Of a stretch of DNA of 64,000 nucleotides, positions 21,053 through 32,451 are shown in pieces. The translations under genes and the position numbers were made by a program. The notes below the pieces were generated by a model. That model was not told the DNA's origin. It saw only the letters and a program-made list of their open reading frames with translations, and ran no database searches. Origin of the DNA: Lolium rigidum (Eukaryota; Streptophyta; Magnoliopsida; Poales; Poaceae); the NCBI RefSeq assembly GCF_022539505.1, contig NC_061512.1, positions 256,138,510 through 256,202,509 on the forward strand, written 5' to 3'. Position 1 is the first letter of the stretch, and every line of letters begins with the position of its first letter.

Positions 21053-22169
21053 ACCGGTGATGCAACAATCATCCATAATCATGACTCAAGTGAGGAAGGC
21101 AAGAAGAGAAGCTTCAGTCCTCACTCGGTTACCAATGCAAGGAGAAATGCGCTTGGTAGGAAGGCCGCCAAAGATATAAAGGAAAGAAGGCCGGAGATGA
21201 GGATATAGCGATTGCTATGGATAGGATTGTGAATGCAAGGTTGTAAGCAAATGAAGATAGCAAGGTGGCAAGAAATTTGGAGAAAGAGGCTATGGAGGCT
21301 CGGAGAGCCGCTTTGGAGGAGATGCTTGCCGCCAACGAGGAGAGGAAGTTAGCACTGGAGTAGAAGAAGGTCGCCAATGAGGAGCACCTACACTTGCCTA
21401 GTGGAGGAAGAGAGGAAGCTCTTCTTGATGGACACTTCCAACTTGGATGAAAGGCAAAAGGAGTACATCAACCTTGCTTGCGACGAAGTGTTGGCCAAAA
21501 AAAGAATGTTGGTAACCAACATGAATAAACCCACGGCCGGCATGTTTGGAGGAGGTGTGTTTAGAGGAGGCATGGCCATGTTTGGAGGAGGCATGGGAGG
21601 CATGGCCGGCATGGGAGGACCAAGCTTTGGAGGAGTCATTGGAGGGACTATGGGAGCACCGGTGAGTGGTGTCTAGGGAGCCATGGGAGCACCACCGAGA
21701 GGATTCATGGCCTCTATGGATCCTTCCCTTCCTCCTTCAAGCTAAGGTGTCGATGAAGAAGAAGCAAAAGATGATGATAGCTTCGAAAATGCGGAAGTGT
21801 GATGATTCTCTCTTGCATTTGTGATATGCAAATTGTGTGTTGCACTTTGTGTTCATTTAAACTATAATATTTTGCGTGTTTGTTGAACTATGACATGATA
21901 TTTAAACTACGGTAGATCATTTGATTGATGATTTTATTTGAGTATTTGACCATTGTTGAATGCATAGTAGTGTATGAATGTTATTTTTCGCCGGCGCTGT
22001 GCGCTGTATTTTGGAGCGCCTGGTGGAGAAGCATTTTTTTGCCCGCGCTCGCGCTATAATTTAGCGTCTCCGGTGAAGAAAAATAGTGCGCAACGTGCGG
22101 TATACTTTTCCAGCACCAGCGCAATAACGTTTACAGCGCCAAAATATATCGCGCCTGTAGATGCTCTAA
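21053..22169 (+). mobile_element. Right part of a PIF/Harbinger element, host of gypsy A
   Basis: Ends with an inverted terminal repeat whose reverse complement is GAGCATCTACAGGCGCG (to 22166), followed by a candidate 3-bp duplication TAA (22167-22169). Between the ORF1 fragment and the end is non-coding sequence with repeated GC-rich words (GGCGCTGT, GCGCGATATA). The left end is outside the window. Confidence 0.65.
21060..21745 (+). pseudogene. C-terminal part of a Harbinger ORF1 gene
   Basis: Remnant of the host element of gypsy A. It reads as a charged helix typical of the C-terminal half of PIF/Harbinger ORF1 (NAM-associated, PF14303-like): EDIAIAMDRIVNARL, EAMEARRAALEEMLAANEER, then after a frameshift near 21385 DTSNLDERQKEYINLACDEV. 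A Gly/Met-rich tail follows (MFGGGMGGMAGMGG). In-frame stops stand near 21248, 21362 and 21674, and the frame then ends at 21743-21745. The N-terminal Myb/SANT half lies beyond A, outside the window. ORF1 proteins act with the transposase in these elements. Confidence 0.65.
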
Positions 22170-23010
22170 GTACTTTTCCCGGGTCTGTTGTCTAGGTTTC
22201 GCGTCGCTTTCCTTCCTGCAACCGCCGGCCGCGACAAAGCAGCGGCAAAGCGTGTCACGGTTAGGTTGCACGCTGCCTCACACTTTCAGAGTTTCACAGC
22301 ACCGGCGCGCGTGGTCGTCAGGATGTCAGTTACTCAACACATCAATGGAACCTGTGGGCACAGCTCCATCGGCGCGTACGTTGTGTTGTGCCCACGAGGC
22401 CACGACGACGCACGATCGAAGATACATTCTTCGACCGTTTCAAGGTTGTTGCAGGTCATCATTACTATAGCCAGCGGCCAGCGCGCCCGGTGATCCACTT
22501 CACCGCTCACAAGAATAACGGCCACGTACGCCAGGTTTGACACGAGCAAAGCGTCAGCGCTTATTTGGCTGGCTGATGCCATGCGTCATGTGTGGCAAGC
22601 ATACTGACAGCATGTATAACCGTAGGTCAACCACTCGGAGCATGCATAAATGGAAGCAACACAGGCAGGCGTACCGGGAGTGAGCTAAACTAATCGCGAT
22701 CGAATAGTCTCATGGCCAACAGCGGGACACGATACGCTCTTCGCTGCCGCACAGCAAGGAAGCTACTAGTATATAAAGTCACTAAAATGGCCAGTTGGCA
22801 CTGTTTGAAGTTTTTCGTGGCACTATGTTAGGTACTTCCACGAGGGAGTAGGGGCATCTTCTTGCGTCTATTTACAATCAAGCGATTAAAAAATAGATGA
22901 ATGCAAAACAACCCAGCAACTCTAAGTAGAATGTTTGCCCTGTTCGCGCCGCGCCCTTCGCACTTGGGTCTGTCCATCAGCGACCGCGGATGCTTCGTCT
23001 CTCTAGGCGC
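22170..23010. other. Unassigned sequence, first copy of a diverged duplication
   Basis: No gene recognised. Part of it (about 22390-22660) resembles 24620-24860 in the same order: GCACGATCGA, TTCTTCGACCGTTTCAAGGTT, GTTTGACACGA, CATGTGTGG(C/T)AAGCAT and GGTCAACCAC versus GGTTAGCCAC. A TATA-like TAGTATATAAAG lies at about 22768. Nothing coding is supported downstream of it. Confidence 0.5.
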
Positions 23011-23485
23011 AAAGAGCATCTCCAGCCGCGTCCTCCAAAGCGTACTCCAAACCGCGCCGGATTGAGCGTTTAGGGGACGTGTTTTGTTCGTGTCGTCTTT
23101 GGGGGACGTCGCTCCCCAGCCGCGTCCCCAAACGCCGCCCCCAAACATTTAAAATACTTTTTTTGACTTTTTTATTTCAATTTCCACAAACTAATACATA
23201 ATTGGGAACGTGGTTTACAGGAAGACAGAATTTGGAACATGATTTTCCACAAACTAATACATAGTTTGAACCATGGTGGACACAAATATAAAATTTTGCA
23301 AAAAAACTAAACCTAACTAGGCCGTGCATCGAAGGTTTCCTGTGTTCACTGCTAAGAACACTCGAGGGCACACCCAGTCACCTAAACTGGAAAATCTAGC
23401 GGGAGGATGGTGCCCTTGTTGGTTCTACCGATGAGGCGAACATCCAGAAACCTCCGTGCACGTGTTTGCTGCGAAGAAAGAACAC

Positions 23486-23970
23486 TCAGTCGTCCTCCTC
23501 GTCGGTCTTGTCGCCACTGGTAGTCTCGGCGGCACCACGTCTCGTCGAAGACCTTGACGCTCATGTCCCTGTCGCCGAAGTAGGAGAACAGGGAGGATGA
23601 AGCCGGCTTGGAGGCTGTGGTGCCGCGCGAACTTCTCCCAGCCGATGTTGAGGTACATCTTGCCGCGCGCGTCGTAGATCACGTCGACGATCCACCGGTA
23701 GTAGCCGCACGCAGCCTCCCGCAGATGCATCGTGCGCGGGCGATCGTCGCCGGCGACGTAGTCGGCAAAGGAGTCCGGCAGCCTCTGGATGCCGCGCGGG
23801 TCGCCCTTGAGGACGAGGACGAACTCGAACCGCACGTCCGGCTCCACGTCCATCTCCGACGATGATGAAGCCGGCGGCGTGAAAGGCGACGGCGAGCGTT
23901 CAGCTCTGCCGCGACCACGTCCACGACCACGACCACGGCCGCGAGGTCGGCCTCCGCCTCTACCGGACAT
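23486..23970 (-). pseudogene. B3-like DNA-binding protein gene inside a Harbinger element
   Basis: ATG at 23970. The N-terminus is Gly/Arg-rich (RPRGRGRGRGRGRGR), an RNA/DNA-binding-like tail. Next come a Ser/Pro linker and a fold that reads like a plant B3 domain: LPDSFADYVAG, GYYRWIVDVIYDARGKMYLN, GWEKFARHHSLQAGFIL. One extra C near 23597 shifts the frame; the next frame continues FSYFGDRDMSVKVFDETWC, the expected end of a B3 domain. A second shift near 23510 separates it from an acidic tail and stop at 23486-23488. A minus-strand TATA box (CTATAAAAGG, 24058-24067) lies about 90 bp above the ATG. The protein would bind DNA in the nucleus. Whether it serves the transposon or was captured is unknown. 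Confidence 0.65.
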
Positions 23971-24057
23971 AGCATCGAGTCTTGTTGAGATGGTGGCGGC
24001 TAGGGTTTGGGAGAGAGGCGCTAGGGTTTGTGTGTGAGAGGGACGATGAGAGGCGGC

Positions 24058-24067
24058 CCTTTTATAG
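24058..24067 (-). promoter_or_regulatory. TATA box of the B3-like gene
   Basis: CTATAAAAGG on the minus strand, about 90 bp upstream of the ATG at 23970 and inside the same TIR-bounded element. Confidence 0.6.
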
Positions 24068-24471
24068 GTCGGAGGGAGGCGGGGGAGCGGTGGCGCGCAT
24101 TAACGCCGGCACGCAGAGCTAGGCGCGATGGGACGCGTCGCTGCGTCGCTGCGGGAACTGCACCGTCGCTGCGTCGCTGCGGGAACTGCACCGCCAATAA
24201 CTTCCGTCGCGAGGTAGGCGACGGTTAGGTTAAAAATTTATTGTACCGCTGACAAGTCGGCCCCGCCACTCCCCGTCTCGCTTTTTGTTGTGTCCGGCGT
24301 CCCCGGTGCGTCCCCTGTGGGACGGGGACAGGCTCGGGGCGCCGGACACCGTATGGGGACGCGCCGGACAAAAATAGACTTTGGGGGACGCGGTTGGAAC
24401 AGTTTTTTTGTCCGGCGCGCTCCAAATCCCTTTGGGGGACGCTTTTGGGGACACGGCTGGAGATGCTCTAA

Positions 24472-24906
24472 TACTGGTGGACGGCGCTCAGCAGCTTACT
24501 ACGTCGTTTTAATGGTGCGCATCAACGAACAGTAAGTAGAACACGAAGGGGATAAGATGAGTGCAACCGAGCGGCCACGCCTGGTTGTCTGGTTAGCACG
24601 GCCCCTAATTTCCACCAAAAATGGAAAAGGTGCTGACGACTACGCACGATCGATATTCTTCGACCGTTTCAAGGTTCCAGCAGATTATTCCACACGGCTG
24701 TTGATCGATCTGCCGGTCACGGGAATTACAACGACGCCAAGTTTGACACGATCAAGGATCCAGATCAGCTCCCTTTTTTGCAACAATCCCATGTGTGGTA
24801 AGCATGGTATGATGATGATAACCCTAGGTTAGCCACAGAGTGGAAGATGCATCGATAGATCACTAGTCAGCACTCAGCAGCCAGCTTCCCTCTGAAGCAC
24901 CGTGCA
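24472..24906. other. Unassigned sequence, second copy of the duplication
   Basis: Diverged relative of about 22390-22660 (shared words listed there). No convincing coding frame. The B3 Harbinger element separates the two copies. Confidence 0.5.
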
Positions 24907-25244
24907 TGAGAGCATTTTCAGTCGCGTCCCCCAAACAACGTCCGGCTAAAGCGCTGGATTGGTCGTTTGGGGGACGTCCGAACGAAATTTGCGTTTGGAA
25001 GATGTCCCTTTTTCAGTCACGTCCCCAAACGCGACCTCTAAACAAAAAGCAAGTGTAAAAGTCGTGTCTGGCGTCCCTGATAGAGCCTCTATACACAGGG
25101 GATGGGCTAGGGACGCCGGACAATATTTGGGGCACGTCCGGACCGAAGCGGTCTTTGGAGCACGCGACTGGTATGTTGTTTTGGCCGGCGTCCCCCAAAT
25201 TCCTTTGAGGGACGCTTTGGGGGACGCGACTGGAGATGCTCTGA
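24907..25244. mobile_element. Harbinger-type MITE
   Basis: Short non-coding element 24910-25241 (332 bp). The left end is GAGCATTTTCAGTCGCGTCC and the right end is the near complement (GGGGACGCGACTGGAGATGCTC). A perfect 3-bp duplication TGA flanks it (24907-24909 and 25242-25244). Its ends match those of the B3-carrying element, so both probably use the same transposase. Confidence 0.8.
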
Positions 25245-25762
25245 CGATGCAATACAAAAATCAGCCACTTTCTCGCTACTGGATTTAAATTTCTAATGTG
25301 CTTGTGCTCATTAGAGCATCTCCACCGGCGCCCCCGATAGCGACCCCGATAGCTTTTTAGGGGCTAGGGATGAAAATGGGCTCGCACCGGCGCGTCCAAA
25401 CGGCGCCGGCGAATTTTGGAGCCCAATAGAAGGGTCGGCAACCCCGTGTCGGCGCCTTCGCCAAGGGCGCAAATTGGGCACGCCGGCGTCGCGAGGCTGA
25501 AAATTTTGGGCATGGGAGCCGCCTGTCAGCCACACAACAACAAAATATATCTTCTCCCCCAAAACCCCGTCCCCTCCATCGCTCATTTCTCCTGCCAGCC
25601 GCTCAATCTCCCATCCAGCCTCCAACCCGAAAACCCTCGCCGCCGCACCATGCCACCGAAGAGAAGGGCTCCAGCGAAGGCAGCGAAGCCGCCGACGAAG
25701 GCGCCGCCGAAGACGCGCACCGTCGCGCCGAAGGAGAAGCCGGCGACCATGTCGCAGGAGGA

Positions 25763-27363
25763 TGATGGCGTGTATTTCACACGTTCGTTGGGCAACCCCA
25801 AGAGGAAGGTATGATGAGCACATCAGCAAGTTTTCCCTCAGAAAGAAACCAAGGTTTATCGAACCAGGAGGAGCCAAGACGCACGTTGAAGGTTGATGGC
25901 GGCGGGATGTAGTGCGGCGCAACACCGGAGATTCCGGCGCCAACGTGGAACCTGCACAACACAACCAAAGTACTTTGCCCCAACGAAACGGTGAGGTTGT
26001 CAATCTCACCGACTTGCTGTAACAAAGGATTAACCGTATTGTGTGGAAGATGATTGTTTGCAGAGAAAACGAGTAAAACAAGTATTGCGGTAGATTGTAT
26101 TTCAGTAAAGAGAATTGGACCGGGGTCCACAATTCACTAGAGGTGTCTCTCCCATAAGACGAACAGACATGTTGGGTGAACAAATTACGGTTGGGCAATT
26201 GACAAATAAAGAGAGCATGACAATGCACATACATATCATGATGAGTATAGTGAGATTTAATTGGGCATTACGACAAAGTACATAGACCGCCATCCAACTG
26301 CATCTATGTCTAAAAGTCCACCTTCAGGTTATCATCCGAACCCCCTCCGGTATTAAGTTGCAAAGCAACGGACAATTGCATTAAGTATGGTGCGTAATGT
26401 AATCAACAACTACATCCTTAGACATAGCATCAATATTTTATCCCTAGTGGCAACGAGCACAACACAACCTTAGAACTTTACGTCCACTGTCCCGGTGTCA
26501 ATGCGGGCATGAACCCACTATCGAGCATAAGTACTCCCTCTTGGAGTTACAAGCATCTACTTGGCCGGAGCATCTACTAGTAACGGAGAGCATGCAAGAT
26601 CATAAACAACACATAAGCATAACTTTGATAATCAACATAACAAGTATTCTCTATTCATCGGATCCCAACAAACGCAACATATAGAATTACATATAGATGA
26701 TCTTGATCATGATAGGCAGCTCACAAGATCCGACAATGATAGCACAATGGGGAGAAGACAACCATCTAGCTACTGCTATGGACCCATAGTCCGGGGGTAG
26801 ACTACTCACTCATCACTCCGGAGGCGACCATGGCGGTGTAGAGTCCTCCGGGAGATGATTCCCCTCTCCCGGCAGGGTGCCGGAGAGCGATCCCTGGATC
26901 CCCCGAGATGGGATCGGCGGCGACGGCGTCTCTGGAAGGTTTTCCGTATCGTGGCTCTCGGTACTGGAGGTTTCGTCACGGAGGCTTTAAGTAGGCGGAA
27001 GGGCAAGTCGAGAGGGGGCACAGGGGCCCCAGATGACAGGGCGGCGCGGCCAAGGGGGGGGGCGCCGCCCTAGGGTTTGGCTCCCCTGTGGCCCCACTTC
27101 GTTTCGTCTTCGGACTTCTGGAAGCTTCGTGAGAAAATAGGCCCCTGGGCTTTTATTTCGTCCAATTCCGAGAATATTTCTTTACTAGGATTTCTGAAAC
27201 CAAAAACAGCGAGTAAAACGACAAGCGGCACTTCGGCATCTTGTTAATAGGTTAGTTCCGAGAAAATGCACGAATATGACATAAAGTGTGCATAAAACAT
27301 GTAGATAACATCAATAATGTGGCATGGAACACAAGAAATTATCGATACGTTGGAGACGTATCG
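25763..27363 (-). repeat. 3' LTR of gypsy G2
   Basis: Direct repeat of 30855-32451. The last base is G instead of A. A GC-rich segment (26800-27080) and an AT-rich outer end are both conserved between copies. A purine tract (minus strand GCTTGGGGATGCC) abuts it. Confidence 0.92.
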
Positions 27364-29971
27364 GCATCCCCAAGCTTAGTTTCGCTCGTCCCGAGCGAGG
27401 TAAAACGATAACAAAGATAATTTCTGGAGTGACATGCCATCATAATCTTGATCATACTATTTGTAAAGCATATGTAGTGAATGCAGCGATCAAAACAATG
27501 TGTATGACATGAGTAAACAAGTGAATCATAAAGCAAAGACTTTTCATGAATAGCACTTCAAGACAAGCATCAATAAGTCTTGCATAAGAGTTAACTCATA
27601 AAGCAATAATTCAAAGTAAAGGTATTGAAGCAACACAAAAGAAGATTAAGTTTCAGCGGTTGCTTTCAACTTGTAACATATATATCTCATGGATATTGTC
27701 AACATAGAGTAATATAATAAGTGCAATAAGCAAGTATGTAGGAATCAATGCACAGTTCACACAAGTGTTTGCTTCTTGAGGTGGATAGAAATAGGTGAAC
27801 TGACTCAACATTGAAAGTAAAAGAATGGTCCTCATAGAGGAAAAGCATCGATTGCTATATTTGTGCTAGAGCTTTGATTTTGAAAACATGAAACAATTTT
27901 GTCAACGGTAGTAATAAAGCATATGCATCATGTAAATTATATCTTATAAGTTGCAAGCCTCATGCATAGTGTACCAATAGTGCCCGCACCTTGTCCTAAT
28001 TAGCTTGGACTACCTGGATTATCACCGCAATACATATGCTTTAACCAAGTTTCACAAAGGGGTACCTCTATGCCGCACTGTACAAAGGTCTAAGGAGAAA
28101 GCTCGCATTTGGATTTCTCGCTTTTGATTATTCTCAACTTAGACATCCATACCGGGACAACATAGACAACGAGATAATGGACTCCTCTTTTAATGCTTTA
28201 AGCATTTGACAACAATTAATTCTTTTCTCATTAGAGATTTGAGGATATTTGTCCAAAACTGAAACTTCCACCATGAATCATGGCTTTAGTTAGCGGCCCA
28301 ATGTTCTTCTCTCACAATATGCATGCTCAAACCATTCAACTCGGTGTAGATCGCCCTTACTTCAGACAAGACGAACATGCATAGCAACTCACATGAAATT
28401 CAACAATGAGTTGATGGCGTTCCCCGATAAACATGGTTATCGCACAACAAGCAACTTAATAAGAGATAAAGTGCATAATTACATATTCAATACCACAATA
28501 GTTTTTAAGCTATTTGTCCCATGAGCTATATATTGCAAAGGTGAATGATGGAATTTTAAAGGTAGCACTCAAGCAATTTACTTTGGAATGGCGGGAAAAT
28601 ACCATGTAGTATAGGTAGGTATGGTGGACACAAATGGCATAGTGGTTGGCTCAAGTATTTTGGATGCATGAGAAGTATTCCCTCTCGATACAAGGTTTAG
28701 GCTAGCAAGGCTTATTTGAAACAAACACAAGGATGAACCGGTGCAGCAAAACTCACATAAAAGACATATTGAAAACATTATAAGACTCTACACCGTCTTT
28801 CTTGTTGTTCAAACTCAATACTAGAAATTATCTAGACCTTAGAGAAACCAAATATGCAAACCAAATTTTAGCATGCTCTATGTATTTTTTCATTAATGGG
28901 TGCAAAGCATATGATGCAAGAGCTTAAACATGAGCACAACAATTGCCAAGTATCACATTACCCAAGACATTTATAGCAATTACTACATGTATCATTTTCC
29001 AATTCCAACCATATAACAATTTAACGAAGGAGAAACTTCGCCATGAATACTATGAGTAGAAACCAAGGACATATTTGTCCATATGCTACAGCGGAGCGTG
29101 TATCTCTCCCATAGAGTGAATGCTAGGATCCATTTTATTCAAACAAAACAAAAACAAAAACAAACCGACGCTCCAAGAAAAAGCACATAAGATGTGGCCG
29201 AATAAAAATATAGTTTCAGGGGAGGAACCTGATAATTTGTCGATGAAGAAGGGGATGCCTTGGGCATCCCCAAGCTTAGACGCTTGAGTCTTCTTGATAT
29301 ATGCAGGGGTGAACCACCGGGTGCATCCCCAAGCTTAGAGCTTTCACTCTTCTTGATCATGTTGCATCATACTCCTCTCTTGATCCTTGAAAACTTCCTC
29401 CACACCAAACTCGAAACAACTCATTAGAGGGTTAGTGCACAATATAAATTGACATATTCAGAGGTGACACAATCATTCTTAACACTTCTGGACATTGCAT
29501 AATGCTACTGGACATTAGTGGATCAAAGAAATTCATCCAACATAGCGAAAGAGGCAATGCGAAATAAAAGGCAGAATCTGTCAAAACAGAACAGTTCGTA
29601 TTGACGAATTTTAAAATGGCACCAGACTTGCTCAAACGAAAATGCTCAAATTGAATGAAAGTTGCGTACATATCTGAGGATCATGCACGTAAATTGGCGT
29701 AATTTTCTGAGCTACCTACAGGGAGGTGGACCCAGATTCGTGACAGCAAAGAAATCTGGAACTGCGCAGTAATCCAAATCTAGTACTTACTTTTCTATCA
29801 ACGGCTTAACTTGGCACAACAAAACTCAAAACTAAGATAAGGAGAGGTTGCTACAGTAGTAAACAACTTCCAAGACACAAAATAAAAACAAAGTACTGTA
29901 GGTAAAAACATGGGTTGTCTCCCATAAGCGCTTTTCTTTAACGCCTTTCAGCTAGGCGCAGAAAGTGTGTA
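27364..29971. other. Non-coding interior of gypsy G2
   Basis: About 2.6 kb with no domain or long frame on either strand. AAGCTTAG/CTAAGCTTGGGGATG words recur near 27373, 29260 and 29325 (CATCCCCAAGCTTAG three times). Otherwise it is AT-rich and unremarkable. Confidence 0.6.
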
Positions 29972-30616
29972 TCAAGTATTATCGAAGGGTGGTACTTCTA
30001 CAGCGGGGTGTGGGCTCTTCTCAACCAGGCATATTATATTAGATACATAAGTTTTAGCATCTACCTTTTCATTAGTCTTAGGCGTGCTACTCTCATCAAA
30101 CAAATTTTCAGGAACAAGCCAAGCATAATTATTTTCTAGTGCATCATTCATAGCTAGGAGCTTGCATGGTATTGGTGCTTTGATCTCCCCACCATCATCA
30201 ATATTATTAGTGTATCTTATTCTATCCATATCCATCTTTTCAAGGAGACTAACAAAATTAGTAGGAGAACCAAGCATATTAAATTTAGCAAAGACCCTTC
30301 TAGCTTCTCTTGCTAGACCACCAAATTCTCTAAGAAGGGTTTCTAAAACAAAATCTTTCTTTTCCCCTTCTTCCATATCACCAAGTGTGAAAAACATGTG
30401 TTGGATTATAGGATTGAGATTAACAAATTTAGTTTCCAACAAGCGAACTAAATGCGCCGCAGCAATTTCATAAGTAGGCGCAAGGTCTACCAAGTGTCTA
30501 TCTTCAAAATTTTCAATGGTACTAACATGGTTGAAGAATTCTTCTATGTTATTTCTCCCAACTATAGACCCACGTCCTACCGGTATGTTCTTTGTGGTAA
30601 AATTAAAAGGAAACAT
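29972..30616 (-). CDS. Short conserved-looking ORF of gypsy G2, unknown
   Basis: 214 codons from the ATG at 30616, about 210 bases inside the primer-binding site; this would be the first frame of the genomic transcript. I recognise no domain. It is largely helical: EDRHLVDLAPTYEIAAAHLV, IIQHMFFTLGDMEEGEKKD, FGGLAREARRVFAKFNMLG. It has no zinc knuckle and no protease motif. An intact frame in an element whose LTRs already differ at a few dozen positions hints at selection or recent ancestry. It could be a reduced gag or a protein specific to the non-autonomous family. Confidence 0.6.
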   Translation of the reverse strand: MFPFNFTTKNIPVGRGSIVGRNNIEEFFNHVSTIENFEDRHLVDLAPTYEIAAAHLVRLLETKFVNLNPIIQHMFFTLGDMEEGEKKDFVLETLLREFGGLAREARRVFAKFNMLGSPTNFVSLLEKMDMDRIRYTNNIDDGGEIKAPIPCKLLAMNDALENNYAWLVPENLFDESSTPKTNEKVDAKTYVSNIICLVEKSPHPAVEVPPFDNT

Positions 30617-30823
30617 GATGAAATAAGTAAAGTAAATGCTAGTAACTAAATTTTTTTGTGTTTTCAATATAGCAAATAAGATAGCAAATAAAGTAAAACT
30701 AGCAACTAATTTTTTTTGTATTTTGATTTAGTGCAGCAAACAAAGTAGTAAATAAAACTAAGCAAGACAAAAACAAAGTAAAGAGATTGAGAAGTGGAGA
30801 CTCCCCTTACAGCGTGTCTTGAT

Positions 30824-30842
30824 CTCCCCGGCAACGGCGCCG
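30824..30842 (-). promoter_or_regulatory. Primer-binding site of gypsy G2
   Basis: The minus strand reads CGGCGCCGTTGCCGGGGAG, matching the TGGCGCCGTTGCCGGGGA site (tRNA-Asp type) except for the first base. It is 12 bases from the LTR. Confidence 0.8.
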
Positions 30843-30854
30843 AGAAAATATGCT

Positions 30855-32451
30855 TGATGGCGTGTATTTCACACGTTCGTTGGGCAACCCCAAGAGGAAG
30901 GTATGATGAGCACAGCAGCAAGTTTTCCCTCGAAAAGAAACCAAGGTTTATCGAACCAGGAGGAGCCAAGAAGCACGTTGAAGGTTGATGGCGGCGGGAT
31001 GTAGTGCGGCGCAACACCGGAGATTCCGGCGCCAACGTGGAACCTGCACAACACAACCAAAGTACTTTGCCCCAACGAAACGGTGAGGTTGTCAATCTCA
31101 CCGGCTTGCTGTAACAAAGGATTAACCGTATTGTGTGGAAGATGATTGTTTGCGGAGAAAACAATAAAACAAGTATTGCGGTAGATTGTATTTCGAGTAA
31201 AGAGAATTGGACCGGGGTCCACAATTCACTAGAGGTGTCTCTCCCATAAGACGAACAGACATGTTGGGTGAACAAATTACGGTTGGGCAATTGACAAATA
31301 AAGAGAGCATGACAATGCACATACATATCATGATGAGTATAGTGAGATTTAATTGGGCATTACGACAAAGTACATAGACCGCCATCCAAGCTGCATCTAT
31401 GTCTAAAAAGTCCACCTTCGAGGTTATCATCCGAACCCCCTCCGGTATTAAGTTGCAAAGCAACAGACAATTGCATTAAGTATGGTGCGTAATGTAATCA
31501 ACAACTACATCCTTAGACATAGCATCAATGTTTTATCCCTAGTGGCAACAGCACAACACAACCTTAGAACTTTCGTCATCTGTCCCGGGTGTCAATGCGG
31601 GCATGAACCCACTATCGAGCATAAGTACTCCCTCTTGGAGTTACAAGCATCTACTTGGCCGGAGCATCTACTAGTAACGGAGAGCATGCAAGATCATAAA
31701 CAACACATAAGCATAACTTTGATAATCAACATAACAAGTATTCTCTATTCATCGGATCCCAACAAACGCAACATATAGAATTACATATAGATGATCTTGA
31801 TCATGATAGGCAGCTCACAAGATCCGACAATGATAGCACAATGGGGAGAAGACAACCATCTAGCTACTGCTATGGACCCATAGTCCAGGGGTAGACTACT
31901 CACTCATCACTCCGGAGGCGACCATGGCGGTGTAGAGTCCTCCGGGAGATGATTCCCCTCTCCGGCAGGGTGCCGGAGGCGATCTCCTGGATCCCCGAGA
32001 TGGGATCGGCGGCGACGGCGTCTGCGGAAGGTTTTCCGTATCGTGGCTCTCGGTGCTGGAGGTTTCGTCACGGAGGCTTTAAGTAGGCGGAAGGGCAAGT
32101 CGAGAGGGGGCACGAGGGGCCCCGGATGACAGGGCGGCGCGGCCAAGGGGGGGCCGCGCCGCCCTAGGGTTTGGCTCCCCGTGGCCCCACTTCGTTTCGT
32201 CTTCGGACTTCGGAAGCTTCGTGAGAAAATAGGCCCCTGGGCTTTTATTTCGTCCAATTCCGAGAATATTTCTTTACTAGGATTTCGAAACCAAAAACAG
32301 CGAAAACAACGAATCGGCACTTCGGCATCTTGTTAATAGGTTAGTTCCAGAAAATGCACGAATATGACATAAAGTGTGCATAAAACATGTAGATAACATC
32401 AATAATGTGGCATGGAACACAAGAAATTATCGATACGTTGGAGACGTATCA
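30855..32451 (-). repeat. 5' LTR of gypsy G2
   Basis: Direct repeat of 25763-27363 with scattered substitutions and small indels. Confidence 0.92.

Larger units (their letters stand above)
23011..24471 (-). mobile_element. Harbinger-type element carrying a B3-like gene
   Basis: Bounded by inverted repeats GAGCATCTCCAGCCGCGTCC (23014) and its near complement ending at 24468 (GGACACGGCTGGAGATGCTC). Three-base flanks are aaa and taa, so an imperfect target duplication. The inner flanks on both sides are rich in GGGGGACG / CGTCCCC words. The 1455-bp element has no transposase; its gene lies on the minus strand. Confidence 0.75.

Noticed and set aside
22768..22860. Start of a host gene after TAGTATATAAAG
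   Set aside because: No open frame or leader follows before the Harbinger end at 23014.
25416..26234. Frames crossing from the Harbinger leader into the G2 LTR
   Set aside because: They span an insertion junction and the minus-strand one lies in LTR sequence repeated at 30706-31326.
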